Source of the DNA: Porphyra umbilicalis
Taxonomy: Eukaryota; Rhodophyta; Bangiophyceae; Bangiales; Bangiaceae
Direction of reading: 5' to 3'
Length of the DNA stretch: 64,000 nt
NCBI GenBank assembly: GCA_002049455.2
Contig: KV918894.1
Coordinates: 62,001-126,000 of the forward strand
Made by a program: the position numbers and the translations under genes. The notes under the pieces were generated by a model that did no database searches, was not told the origin of the DNA, and saw only the letters and a list, made by a program, of their open reading frames with translations. This document shows, piece by piece, positions 55,619 through 64,000 of this stretch. How positions within the stretch are numbered: the stretch's first letter is position 1; the number at the start of each line of letters is the position of its first letter.

Positions 55619-56966
55619 CCGGCTCCTTCGATACCGCCGTAGCCGCCGCCCGCATGGTCTCGCGACTAGCAAAGCAGCTGTCCCGTCCTCCAAAACCCTC
55701 CCGCAGTTGGCTCCATTGCATGCCGCTCATGTTGCTCCGCGCCGCAAGTAGTGCTTGTAGACGCGGTGGGAGAGGGCTTGACCCCTGACCGGGGACAACT
55801 GCAAGCCCCTTGCTCTGCCGAGCGTGTCGCAACAGCCGGATTAGGGCCGGTTGGTAGGTGGAGGCCCGGCCAGACGTAATCTGGGCTTGCAGCTTGGACA
55901 GAGTCGCAGCCTGCCGTCGCAGGTGGCAATCCCCCACAGGCCCGCCCCGACCCTGTGACACCCACACGTAAGTGCGGTTGACACCGTTCTTGAACGCGAC
56001 CGATATCTCTGGGGGCCTTGTTGTAGCAAGGTGTAGATTAATCAGCTTATCCAGGGACCCCAGCTCAGGCGCTGTCAGCGAGTCGATCCTGGCCAGTAGT
56101 GCGGCCAGGTAGGGCTCAGCGGACGCCCACGATTGGTCCCGCGGGACGCCAGGGGATGTCCCACAAGACGAAGCCAACCGGAGAGGTTGGGGGTTGTGAA
56201 ATTGAGTCACCGCTTGTGTCCGTGCGTTGCCCTCCCGGCCGTTCTTGGCAGTCGCATAATCAAGGGGCAGTAAGCCACCGCGGTTATTGGCGAGGTGCGG
56301 GGCGGCCGGCAGGGCCGGGAGGGCAGGGGTAGCAGGGGGGAGCACCGGAAGATACTGCGCCGCGGATGACACCACCGCCACTGTAGGTAACGCAGCACTG
56401 CGGGGTGCCTCGGATGCCTACCCCGCGAGGCGTGCACGCTTTGCATCACGCTCAGCGCCCGTCTTACAGCCTGAGCACACCTTGGTGCGCTCCGCCGGCG
56501 CGGAGACACGCTCTTGATCCGCCGTGGTGGGGGTCCAGAGATGGGGTATTGCGCCCGGACCGGGGGTGCACTTAGCGGGGGATGAGCTGGAAGCGGGGTG
56601 CCGCCGGCTGGTGCATGGACCCCACTGCCTTCTTTTCCTTGCACGCGGCAGACTGCGGGAGGCGTCGCAAGAGGTGAGTACTCCAATCACCACACCGCAG
56701 GACAGTACTCGCGTGCGACGGGTGTTGCGGCTCCGCCCTAGTGCCGCCGCCTCGGAGTGAAAGTCCAACTCGGCGGGTGCATGAGTGATGGTGCACAAGT
56801 ACTCATCAGCGGCGGCGGCGGGAGGGAGGAAGGCGCGTACGCAAACTCCACAAATATACGGCATAGGAAGCCCCGTGACGGGGTGGATGATACCCTTTAC
56901 TTTATCTGCTAGGTCAATCAGAGCACTGCAAGGACAGGACAGAGAAGCGAAGTGACACAGAGGCAT
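55593..56966 (-). pseudogene. Unidentified protein frame interrupted by TAG and by an LTR
   Basis: One minus-strand frame runs from 56966 to 55593 with a single TAG at 56418-56420. The upstream part (about 180 aa) has CxxC pairs (YICGVCVRAF, VCSGCKTGAERDAKRARLAG), spaced like a split zinc-binding module. The downstream part (about 260 aa) is helical and positively charged: AEPYLAALLARIDSLTAPELGSLDKLINL, NRTYVWVSQGRGG, LRRQAATLSKLQAQI, RLQALLAARSNMSGMQWSQLREGF. Near 55618 it runs into the gypsy LTR. I recognise no family. It could be a host gene or a DNA-transposon protein that the LTR element landed in. Its continuation left of the insertion was not found. Confidence 0.45.
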
Positions 56967-57530
56967 GAGAGGTCGGAATGAACGGTGCGCATGTCAGGAA
57001 AACTGCCAACGCGTGCAGAGGAAAACGAGAGCGAGTCCGCATATGGTCCCAGACCCAAAAAGATCCTCATTCAATGCCTATCCCAACCGTATGCTTAAAA
57101 ACACGCGTGGCCGCTTGCTTCACGCTGCTTCATCCGACTTCACGGGAGGGGGCGCAAACGTACCTCAGGCACTCGCTCTCGTCGTCGTGCTCCATGGGGG
57201 CCGTGGTCCACGCAGTGCGTGTCCACAGGTCCAATGGAAGACCAGTACCACCTCAGGAGACCAAGAGACAGTGGGTGGTCCACGGGGTGGGGAGGTGGTG
57301 GCGCTGTGCGTTGGCGGCGGTGGTGGCGATGCAGGTGCGGGCGAGATGGAAGGTGGCTTCAGGGCCGCTGTGACGGGTTGAAAGGCGCTTCGCCCTGTAA
57401 GAGCTCATCAAACGTGGCGCCGAATGGTCAAAACTATTTCGACCCACATGTCCGGTCTTAAGTGGGCGTGGTGTCCCATGTCGCCAATGCGCTTTGTCGC
57501 ATATGACTTGTCCGCCTGCCGCCGCTCCTC
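56967..57530. other. Spacer without recognisable gene
   Basis: Mixed-composition DNA between the interrupted ORF and the copia gag relic. Short frames on both strands show no motif. The left half of the copia element downstream of gag should lie here but could not be recognised. Confidence 0.4.
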
Positions 57531-58094
57531 CTACAGCAAGCGGCTCTTCACAAAGTCGAAGGTCAGCTCGTTCTTGCCCTTGGCGTCGAGAGTCACCAGC
57601 AGGTTCTCGTTCTTGGACGTCAGCCCGTTGAGGACGCTCATGGCAACGTCCATCTTCGTCACCTCGCCGCCCATGGCCTTGAGGTTCTCGCTGAGGTTGC
57701 GCACGCGGTTGATGTAGCCCAGCATGCCCTCGCCGAAGGTCATTTCGACGGTGTAGAGCTCGCGTCGCGCCTTAATCTTTTTCATCAAACTCTTGCGCTA
57801 GAAGACAACCTGCAGCGTCGACAACATTTCCGCCGTCGTATTGCAGCCCGGCACGTGCTCGAGCTGCTCAGACCCAAGGGTGAGCCCGATGATGGTGCTC
57901 GCCTTCATGTCTCGACGCTTCCAGAAAGCCAACTCGCGGTCTTCCACGTCCGTCGGCTGGCCGTCTTCGTCAAGCATATCGTCCAGGTCGCGCAGCGCGA
58001 GGACCGCCTCAATGCGCTGACGCCACTCGTGGAGGTTCGTCTCCGTCAACTTGGCGATCTTGATGCCGCCCATGCCGGCACCGCCTCCTTCCAT
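57531..58094 (-). pseudogene. Ty1/copia Gag (UBN2-type) relic, one in-frame TAG
   Basis: The frame starting at the ATG at 58094 reads IKIAKLTETNLHEWRQRIEAVLALRDLDDMLDE, then FWKRRDMKASTIIGLTLGSEQLEHV and TAEMLSTLQVVF. After a TAG at 57798-57800 it continues RKSLMKKIKARRELYTVEMTFGEGMLGYINRVRNLSENLKAMGGEVTKMDVAMSVLNGL. This is the copia Gag pattern: a W..W-type start, kA...I...l, LW..L...F, L....m.eg.s...yi..~..l...L...G..~.d.....~Ll~~L. The zinc knuckle and protease are lost at 57531. It is separate from the copia pol at 61-64 kb because gag would have to lie to the right of that pol. Confidence 0.85.
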
Positions 58095-58831
58095 GACGTC
58101 TTCTTGTCGTAGCGCCCGACCTTGCCGAGCCGTGCGCCTTGACCGTCACGTCATTGAACCACCCTGACCTCGTCTTCTTCGCACTTGCCGCGACCGCCGC
58201 GACACCAGCTGGCACAGCTTGCTCTTGGCACAGCCCCGGCTCTGGGTCCATAACCTGTTGAAATGCAGTGATGATGGGGGTTAGGGGACCACGGTGAAGT
58301 GGTTGAGTGGCTTGAGCTTGTTTGTGTCTGTGCGAACGTGCTTTGTTGGTTATTTTTCATGTTATCCGCCTCTCCCAACCGAGAGCACCTCTCAAATAGT
58401 CCCCACCGGCCCAAGTGCTCCCCCCTCACGCGCCCACACCGACGCCCACGCCCTCGCTCTAAGTCGAATCACGCACCAAATCAAAAGCCACTAGAGCAAA
58501 GCAAAGATCAAATCCAAAACATGCCAAAAGTAACGCCCCAAGATGACCCAACACGAATGTGTGCAACTTGACCACGTCTTGCAAGTGTACCATCTGCGGT
58601 ACCATAGGGGTCACCGACCATCATCCATTCGCAAATCGCCAGTGAAGTCGGCGACGAGCATCACAGTCCAACAGGGAAGGGAGTAGTAACGGAAGGGAGT
58701 AGTAACCCTTGCCCGGTTATGGTACCGGGGCGTTGAGTTATGAGTAGCCCCGCCCCCTACCATGCTTGTCCCTAGTTGGTTTTGATCTATTGTCGGGGGT
58801 GTGTGTGAGGGTTACCCTGTACTGGGGGTTT
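58095..58831. other. Spacer without recognisable gene
   Basis: AT-richer DNA with a run of A-rich sequence at 58470-58560 (AAAGCAAAGATCAAATCC) and CCCTTGCCCGG-type short repeats near 58670-58730 (GGAAGGGAGTAGTAA twice). No protein motif. Confidence 0.4.
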
Positions 58832-59890
58832 TCAGTTGTATTGAACCCTTCTTCTCATCGGGAGCCGGTGTCGCGCACAGTGCTGGCGGATCTTCTCAGC
58901 CGGGAGGTCCTCCACGTAGTGCCAGGAGTCCTCCCGGGGTTCATACCCGAACCATCTTACCTTGAGCATGAGTCGCTCCTGGTCGTCATACCCATGTCCG
59001 ACAAAGTGGTCAAAGACAGCCTCAATCGGTTTACTAGCCGATGAGGGGAGTAAGGGGACCCGCCGCACGGCCACTGCCCGTGCCCACGCCGGGTCACCCT
59101 CGGGTGGTTCCTGGGCCCCGGTGGCGTGGTTCCCATTGATGGTACGGATACCATCGTCACTTTAGATGGTGAGCCGACGGCCGTCTGTCTTCAAGATCTG
59201 GTAGGGTCCCAGTGTCTTGAAAACGAGTTTACCCCCGTGGTTCTCGCGGGACTTCACGACTACCCAGTCTCCAACTTGGAGGGCTTCGCGGCCGGTCTGC
59301 ACGCGCTTGACGAAGGCTCATTTGTACCGGGCTTGTGCCTTTTCCATGGTATCCCGTACTAGAGAGATCAGAGAGTCGAGGCGCTGGAGGAAATTCTGCT
59401 TGGCTCGCCCGGGGGTTGCTATCTCCACGGGGTCGGGGCCCGCTGTAAGTCGTTCCATTGCCTCGGGAGTACGCCGTCGAGGACTTTCGAGCGCGAAAGG
59501 GACTTGCCCGGTGCTACTACGCACTTGCGAATTATAAGCCGTTACTACCAGGCTTAAGTATCGGGACCACGTCACTACGTGGTCACTTACGTAGTATCGT
59601 AGTTGCTTATCTAATGTCTTACGAATCCGTTGGACCTGCCCATTAGACTGGGGGAGGTAAGAGGTGGCATAGTTAGTGTCAATACCCAGGGTCTTGAGCA
59701 CTCCTTGTCAGAGTACGGCAGCGAATTGGGGTTCGATATCCGGTAGAACTAAATCGAGGATCCCATAGCTAGCAACCCACGTGTCAAGGAACGAGCTCAG
59801 AATATCTTGAGCCGTGGTGTCTCGAAGCGCGACAGCCCGAGTGACCTTAGTAAATCGGTCACAAAAATCAAGAATGTACTCATATCCTTC
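58832..59890 (-). pseudogene. Gypsy integrase/chromodomain fragment
   Basis: From about 59890 leftward the frame reads FCDRFTKVTRAVALRDTTAQDILSSFLDTWVASYGI, a stop near 59705, then LKTLGIDTNYATSYLPQSNGQVQRIRKTLDKQLRYYV, WSRYLSLVVTAYNSQVRSSTGQVPFAL and MEKAQARYK. After further breaks a chromodomain follows at 59074-58832 (IEAVFDHFVGHGYDDQERLMLKVRWFGYEPREDSWHYVEDL). The pieces align in order with the integrase of the element at 48.5-50 kb but are clearly diverged, so this is a different, older copy. Reverse transcriptase and everything upstream is missing. Confidence 0.85.
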
Positions 59891-59898
59891 GGGGGTCC

Positions 59899-60298
59899 GT
59901 GTGAAGTGAGCGGTAGTTGGGTGGACGCGTTGCTTTACTCGAGAGCGGTCTGAGGCGCGAGGCCAGTATGCTCATGAACCCTCCGTGTGCCTCTCTCGCC
60001 ACGTTCTGCCGGCGCACTCCCCCTCCAGCGCAGTGCTCCCTCCCTTGGAGGGTACATGCTCTCACCACCCCACAAATTGCGACGCCCCTCGATGACCCCA
60101 CGAGAATCTCCCCGAGCTCAGCTCCAAAAAGAGCTGCCCTCAATACACAAGTACAAGTAATTACATCACACACATACAGCAATGCATGACAATGGCACAG
60201 CAAAACAAGCCGATGACCGCATCAATACTCCTGGAATTAGCCAGGCAGTCCGCGGTAACTCCGACTTACCTGCGCGGGCTTGGGGGGCTGCCTCAACA
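59899..60298 (-). repeat. Putative LTR next to gypsy fragment
   Basis: On the minus strand it starts TGTTGAGGCAGCC at 60298, right after a purine tract GGGGGAG, and could end at the TGTGAAG (plus strand) near 59899. The purine-tract/TG junction matches the one at 61018-61023. No second copy was found. Boundaries are tentative. Confidence 0.35.
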
Positions 60299-61023
60299 CT
60301 CCCCCAGTGCCGCACAGTCCGCGCCATGAAAGCTCCGTCACGGACACAGTGCGAGATCTTCCACCAACATCCGCGATCGAGAAAACCGCCAAGTCGATCT
60401 CATCGTCTTGGCCGAAATCGGGTCGACTCGGGGGGAGCAGTAGGCCTACTGCTCTCACCTAGTCGAGCCGATTTCGGCCAAGTAAAATCGACCTCCGCCA
60501 AAATCGCCAAAATCACCATCGACGTGAAGCAGACGTCGAGGTGAGTACAGCGCACCCGGGTGCGTCTCGAACGGAGACGATTCGGCGCATCGGCGGCCCG
60601 TCAAAGTCTGCTCGCTGGGAGCAGTTGGCCTACTGCTCCCGGCCAAAATCGGGGCCCACTACTTCCGGCCAAAATCGACCAAATTTGACTTGCACCAAAA
60701 TCGATTCGGGCCCGTCGGGAGCAGTAGGCCTACTGCTCCCGGCCAAACGGCCCAAAATCGACTTCGGCCAAATCGAGTCGGGCGATCGCAGGGAAGCCGC
60801 GGCTGCGCCACTGGTCGCCCCCAGTGGCGCCACATCGCCCCAGGACGGTCCCAACCGGCCGTGCCCCCAAGGCAACAGCGCCCCATCGCCGGCCCCAAAC
60901 AAGTGGATGGTAGCGCAACCGTCCACGACTGGCACCGGCCCGCGGCAAGGTCGACGGAGGTCGCTGCCGCAAATCCGGGGCCGCGCCACTGGACGCCTCT
61001 AGTGGCACCATGGCACCTCAGCA
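60299..61023 (-). repeat. LTR-like region with three palindromes, 3' of copia pol
   Basis: On the minus strand the copia reading frame ends at 61018 within GGGGGAGTGCTGAGG, a purine tract followed by a TG start, so the 3' LTR should begin at 61023. The stretch to its left contains a palindrome three times: 60435-60454 (with outer arms extending it to about 60421-60468), 60617-60640 (one mismatch) and 60716-60741 (perfect). The core is GGGAGCAGTAGG followed by its reverse complement. CCAAAATCG words surround them. The left LTR boundary is not defined. Confidence 0.5.
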
Positions 61024-62655
61024 CTCCCCCAACAGGGGGTCGCCAGGCCCGGCGCCCTGCTCAGCCGCGCCCAGGTCTTTGCCAACCCCGACGGCAGCCC
61101 GGAAAGCCGTGAACGCCGGCGACGACAGCGGCTTGGTGAGCCCATCCGCCGGCATGTCGGCGCTTGGGAGAAAGTAGAAGGCCGCATCCCCGCGCGTCTG
61201 GTAGTCGCGAACCATGTGGTAGGCGACGTCGACATGCTTGGTCCGCCCCGTCACCTCGGGGTTGTTGACCAGCGCCAGGCAGGACTGGTTGTCCTCCCCC
61301 ATCGCCACGGCTCCACCGTCCACGCCCAGAGCCGACAGCAGCTTGCGTAGCAACAGCGCCTCCTTGGTCGCCATTGCGGCGGCCACGTACTCGGCCTCGG
61401 CCGTCGAGGTGGCCACGGTCGACTGGCGCTTACTTGCCAACGCAATCGCCCCGCCATTGCAGGTGAAGACAAAACCGGTTGTCGACCGACGACCGTCGAT
61501 GTCGCCGGCCCAGTCGGCGTCGACAAACCCTTGAAGCGGCTCGCTGCTGCTGTAGACCACACCCAGGCGAGTCGTCCCGCGCAGGTAGCGCAGGACCCCT
61601 TTGGCCGCGCGCATGTGGTCCTCCTCAGGGCAGGACATGAAGCGCGACAGCACCCCCACGGCAAAGGCGATGTCTGGCCTTGTCGTGGTAGATAGGTAGA
61701 GGAGGGAGCCGACCAACTCGGCGTAACGGTTGCCCTCTGGCAGCAGGCCCTCCCCTGTCTTAATCAGCTTGACTCCCGACGCCATCGGCGTCTTGTTTGG
61801 CATCGCCTTGTCCATCCCGAACGCCTCCAGCAGCGTCGCGGTGTGCCCCGGGTTGCTCAACGTCAGAGTCTTGGCCGCCCGGTTGCGCATGATCTTCATG
61901 CCGATAAAATCCTTGACCTTCCCCATGTCGCGCACCTCAAACTTGGAAGACACGGAGCGCTTGACGGCCTTGACCCCAGCCAGCTTCTCGCCTGCTACGA
62001 TAAGGTCGTCGACGTACACGAGGATGAAAGTGCACCCGTGCACGGGGTGGTGCCTCTCATAGAGGCACGGGTCCACCTTGGACCGGACCGCTCCCATCTC
62101 TTTAAGCTCTTTGTCGAGCTTGATGCCCCACAGCCGCCCAGCCTGCTTTGTCTCGTAGAGCGCCAGGTTAAGCCGACACATCTCCTCCAGCCCCTCCGGT
62201 TCGACACCGTCGGGGAAATTGATGTACATCTCCTTGTACATCTTGGCGTTGAGGAGGGCTGTCATGACGTCGACATGGTGAATCTCCCAGCCCATGGATG
62301 CCGACACAGCGAAGAGAGCACGTGTCGTGGCCGCGTTGGGTACCGGAGCCCACGTCTCGTCAAAGTCTTGTCCGGGCACCTGGTTAAACCCTTGGGCCAC
62401 GAGACGAGCCTTGTAGCGCATGAGCTTGCCCTCCGCGTCGTGCTTGATGTCGAACAAGAATCGCGTCTTGATGGCCTTGTGATTCTTGTTGTTCCCCTTG
62501 GTCTTGGACCAGGTGCCAAAGGTGTTTGTGTGCCGCCACCTCCTCCTGAATGGCCTGCTTTCACAGCGGCCAGTCAGGACGAGCGCGCGCCTCCTTCTCG
62601 TTTGCAGGCGGCTTTTGCAAGTCCCAGCCCGCCTCAGCCGCGGAAGCGTTTCAGC
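61018..62655 (-). pseudogene. Ty1/copia reverse transcriptase and RNase H
   Basis: An uninterrupted frame from about 62520 to 61018 gives IKTRFLFDIKHDAEGKLMRYKARLVAQGFNQ, IHHVDVMTALLNAKMYKEMYI, RLNLALYETKQAGRLWGIKL, ILVYVDDLIVAG (YVDD active site), MGKVKDFIGMKI, GSLLYLSTTTRPDIAFAVGVLSRFM and the RNase H boxes GFVDADWAGD, STAEAEYVAAAMATKEA and EDNQSCLALVNN. It closes with HVDVAYHMVRDY and ADGLTK. This is a textbook copia RVT_2 plus RNase H. Between 62490 and 62655 the linker is broken by frame changes and a TGA where WPLWKQAIQEEV is expected, so the polyprotein is no longer continuous. It is downstream of the integrase in the next entry. Confidence 0.95.
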
Positions 62656-64000
62656 TTGCCAGGTATGCCTTGGGTTCCTTCTCCCACAATGATACCTTGG
62701 GAGCTGGCTTGCGCTGCGAGCGACGAGGCCTCGGTGTGACGCTGTCACTGGCCGCAGGTGCTTGAGCAGCTGCGGGTGTCGAGCCACCGACGCTATCCTC
62801 GTCCTCAGCGCGGCTATCGCCAGCAAAGAAAGGAGAACCGACTTCGTTGTCGCTGTCAGAGGTGTCGTCGGGGGAGTACTCGTCCTCTCGCCCGCCTTCT
62901 GCGCCGAGCATGTCCATTGCCCCTTCCGTGGCGCAATCCTTGTCGCCTTCATATTCCGCAGTCAGCCGGGGACCAGCGCTTGACCCGACTGCTGACGTCT
63001 CGCCCTTCGCCCGGTTTTCCTTCATCAGCACGTCCCGACGCTCGAAGACTTCGTTTGTCTCGTCCTCGAGGATGCGGTAGGCCTTGCCACCCACAGTGTA
63101 GCCGACAAAGCGGCCGACGTCGGTCCTTGGCTCCAGCTTGCGCTGCTGCTTCTTCGGCTTCAGCGCCCACGCCGTACTCCCCCAAACGCGGAATCCCGCG
63201 ACGTTGGGGCGTCGACCCGTCAGCGCCTCGAGCGGCGTCACATCGAGCCCCGCCTTAGGAGGTCGGTTGAGCACATGGACAACGGAGGCCAACGCCTCGG
63301 CCCACAGCTCTTCCTCCGCGCAGGCGACAAGCAGGGCAGCACGCACGCGCTCTATCAGCGTGCGGTTCACCCGCTCCGCCTTGCCGTTTTGTTGCGACTT
63401 GTACGGCGCCGTCATCTCAAACGTGATGCCCTTATCCTCGTACCAGGCTCTAAGATCGTTCGTGACGTACTCCTTTGCACCGTTGTGACGGACAAGCTTC
63501 ACTTTCACGCCCGTAAGCGTCTCAAGCTGCTTGATGCGCGTCTTGAGCACCTCCGGCGCCATCCCGTTTGTCTTGATAGGCGTAGCTGTGATGAATCCCG
63601 TTGAGTCCTCCAGCGCCGACATAAAGCAGAGGGAGCCACCGAGCGACTCAGTGAGTGGGCCACCAATGTCGGTGTGCACCAGTTCGCACTTGGTTGTCGC
63701 TGTCGACGAGTGGGGGCTGGGCGACTGAACCATCTTGCCGTCCACACACGGCACACACACCGTGCCAATGACGCGCTTGGCGTCTGCCACTGAAGCCGGC
63801 ATGCCGTCGACCGATATGGCCGCCCGCTTAAGGTTCTCCAACCCCAAGTGGTTGAACCGACGATGCCACAGCTTCGCCTCCCCAGCGATGCGCGTCGATG
63901 CCGCGCACGCCGAAGCCTTGACCGGCGAGATCTTGAGCAATAACTGCTCCAGGTCGTTGACCTTGCAGACAACGGACGCCTTGTCGAGCACTCCGCTCGA
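62651..64000 (-). pseudogene. Ty1/copia integrase region, runs off the window
   Basis: The minus-strand frame is open to the window edge. It contains the GAG-pre-integrase zinc region (LWHRRFNHLGLENLKR, CVPCVDGKM), the integrase core (VHTDIGGPL, DSTGFITATPIK, RHNGAKEYVTNDL, YKSQQNGKAERVNRTL) with the D, D, E residues in order, and PPKAGLDVTPLEALTGRRPNVAGFRVWGSTAW. The acidic/Pro-rich linker toward the reverse transcriptase ends at a stop at 62651. RHNGAKEY carries Ala where Asp/Gly is usual (DNG.E), so integrase activity is doubtful. Gag and protease lie outside the window to the right. Confidence 0.93.

Noticed and set aside
5875..57800. TAG stops in several transposon frames suggested stop-codon reassignment.
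   Set aside because: Fumarase and the copper transporter end in TAG at the expected C-termini, so TAG is a normal stop here.
61018..64000. The copia gag at 57.5-58.1 kb and the copia pol at 61-64 kb as one element.
   Set aside because: Both are on the minus strand, so gag should lie to the right of pol. Here it is on the left and separated by gypsy material.
1..64000. tRNA, rRNA and snRNA genes.
   Set aside because: I looked for GGTTCGAATCC-type T-arms and conserved rRNA words and found none that fold properly. A covariance-model search would be decisive and could not be run.

Overview
The window looks like nuclear DNA of a GC-rich unicellular or simple multicellular eukaryote. A bangiophyte red alga of the Porphyra/Pyropia type is my best guess. 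The evidence is GC-rich, compact genes with none or one short GT-AG intron, mitochondrial and plastid house-keeping genes on nuclear DNA, a Hedgehog-type Hint (Hog) protein of the sort known from red algae, and a dense load of Ty3/gypsy, Ty1/copia and Tc1/mariner relics. The assignment is inference; no rRNA, tRNA or organelle marker gene is present to settle it.

Layout. 1-4.04 kb is tandem-repeat DNA: a 50-bp minisatellite followed by a 302-bp satellite with higher-order (604/906-bp) structure. 4.0-9.3 kb is transposon debris: a putative LTR, a Tc1/mariner transposase pseudogene (minus) and a broken copia-like pol (plus) with its LTR. 9.26-12.46 kb is bounded by a short inverted repeat and may be a non-autonomous element. 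12.5-15.2 kb is extremely GC-rich, with splice-like signals but no recognisable protein.

The host gene island runs from 15.3 to 39.0 kb: DPM3 (+), a PDAT/LCAT-type acyltransferase (-), a CTR copper transporter (+), fumarase (-), an RPP21-like zinc-ribbon protein (+), a secreted Cys-rich membrane protein (+), complex I NDUFV1 (-), a Hint/Hog protein (-), a RimP-like protein (+), phosphoglucomutase (-), a CRAL-TRIO fragment (+) and a two-exon unknown gene (-). Orientations alternate and gaps are a few hundred bases. The genes share no operon-like pathway; they are ordinary central metabolism (TCA cycle, respiratory chain, glucose-phosphate handling, lipid acylation, glycosylation, metal uptake).

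39-45 kb is gene-poor and AT-richer, with pogo-like terminal sequences and small TA-flanked foldback MITEs. 45.3-64 kb is retrotransposon territory: a plus-strand gypsy gag without visible pol, a minus-strand full-length gypsy element with chromodomain integrase, an unidentified interrupted ORF into which its LTR seems inserted, a copia gag relic, a second gypsy pol fragment, LTR material with perfect palindromes, and a copia pol running off the right edge.

The most interesting signal is in the gypsy elements. Their sequence is crowded with short perfect hairpins. In tandem repeats inside both gag genes the hairpin stems change by paired substitutions, with wobble intermediates in the sense RNA. 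This looks like conserved RNA structure, or a palindrome-maintaining replication process, layered on coding sequence.
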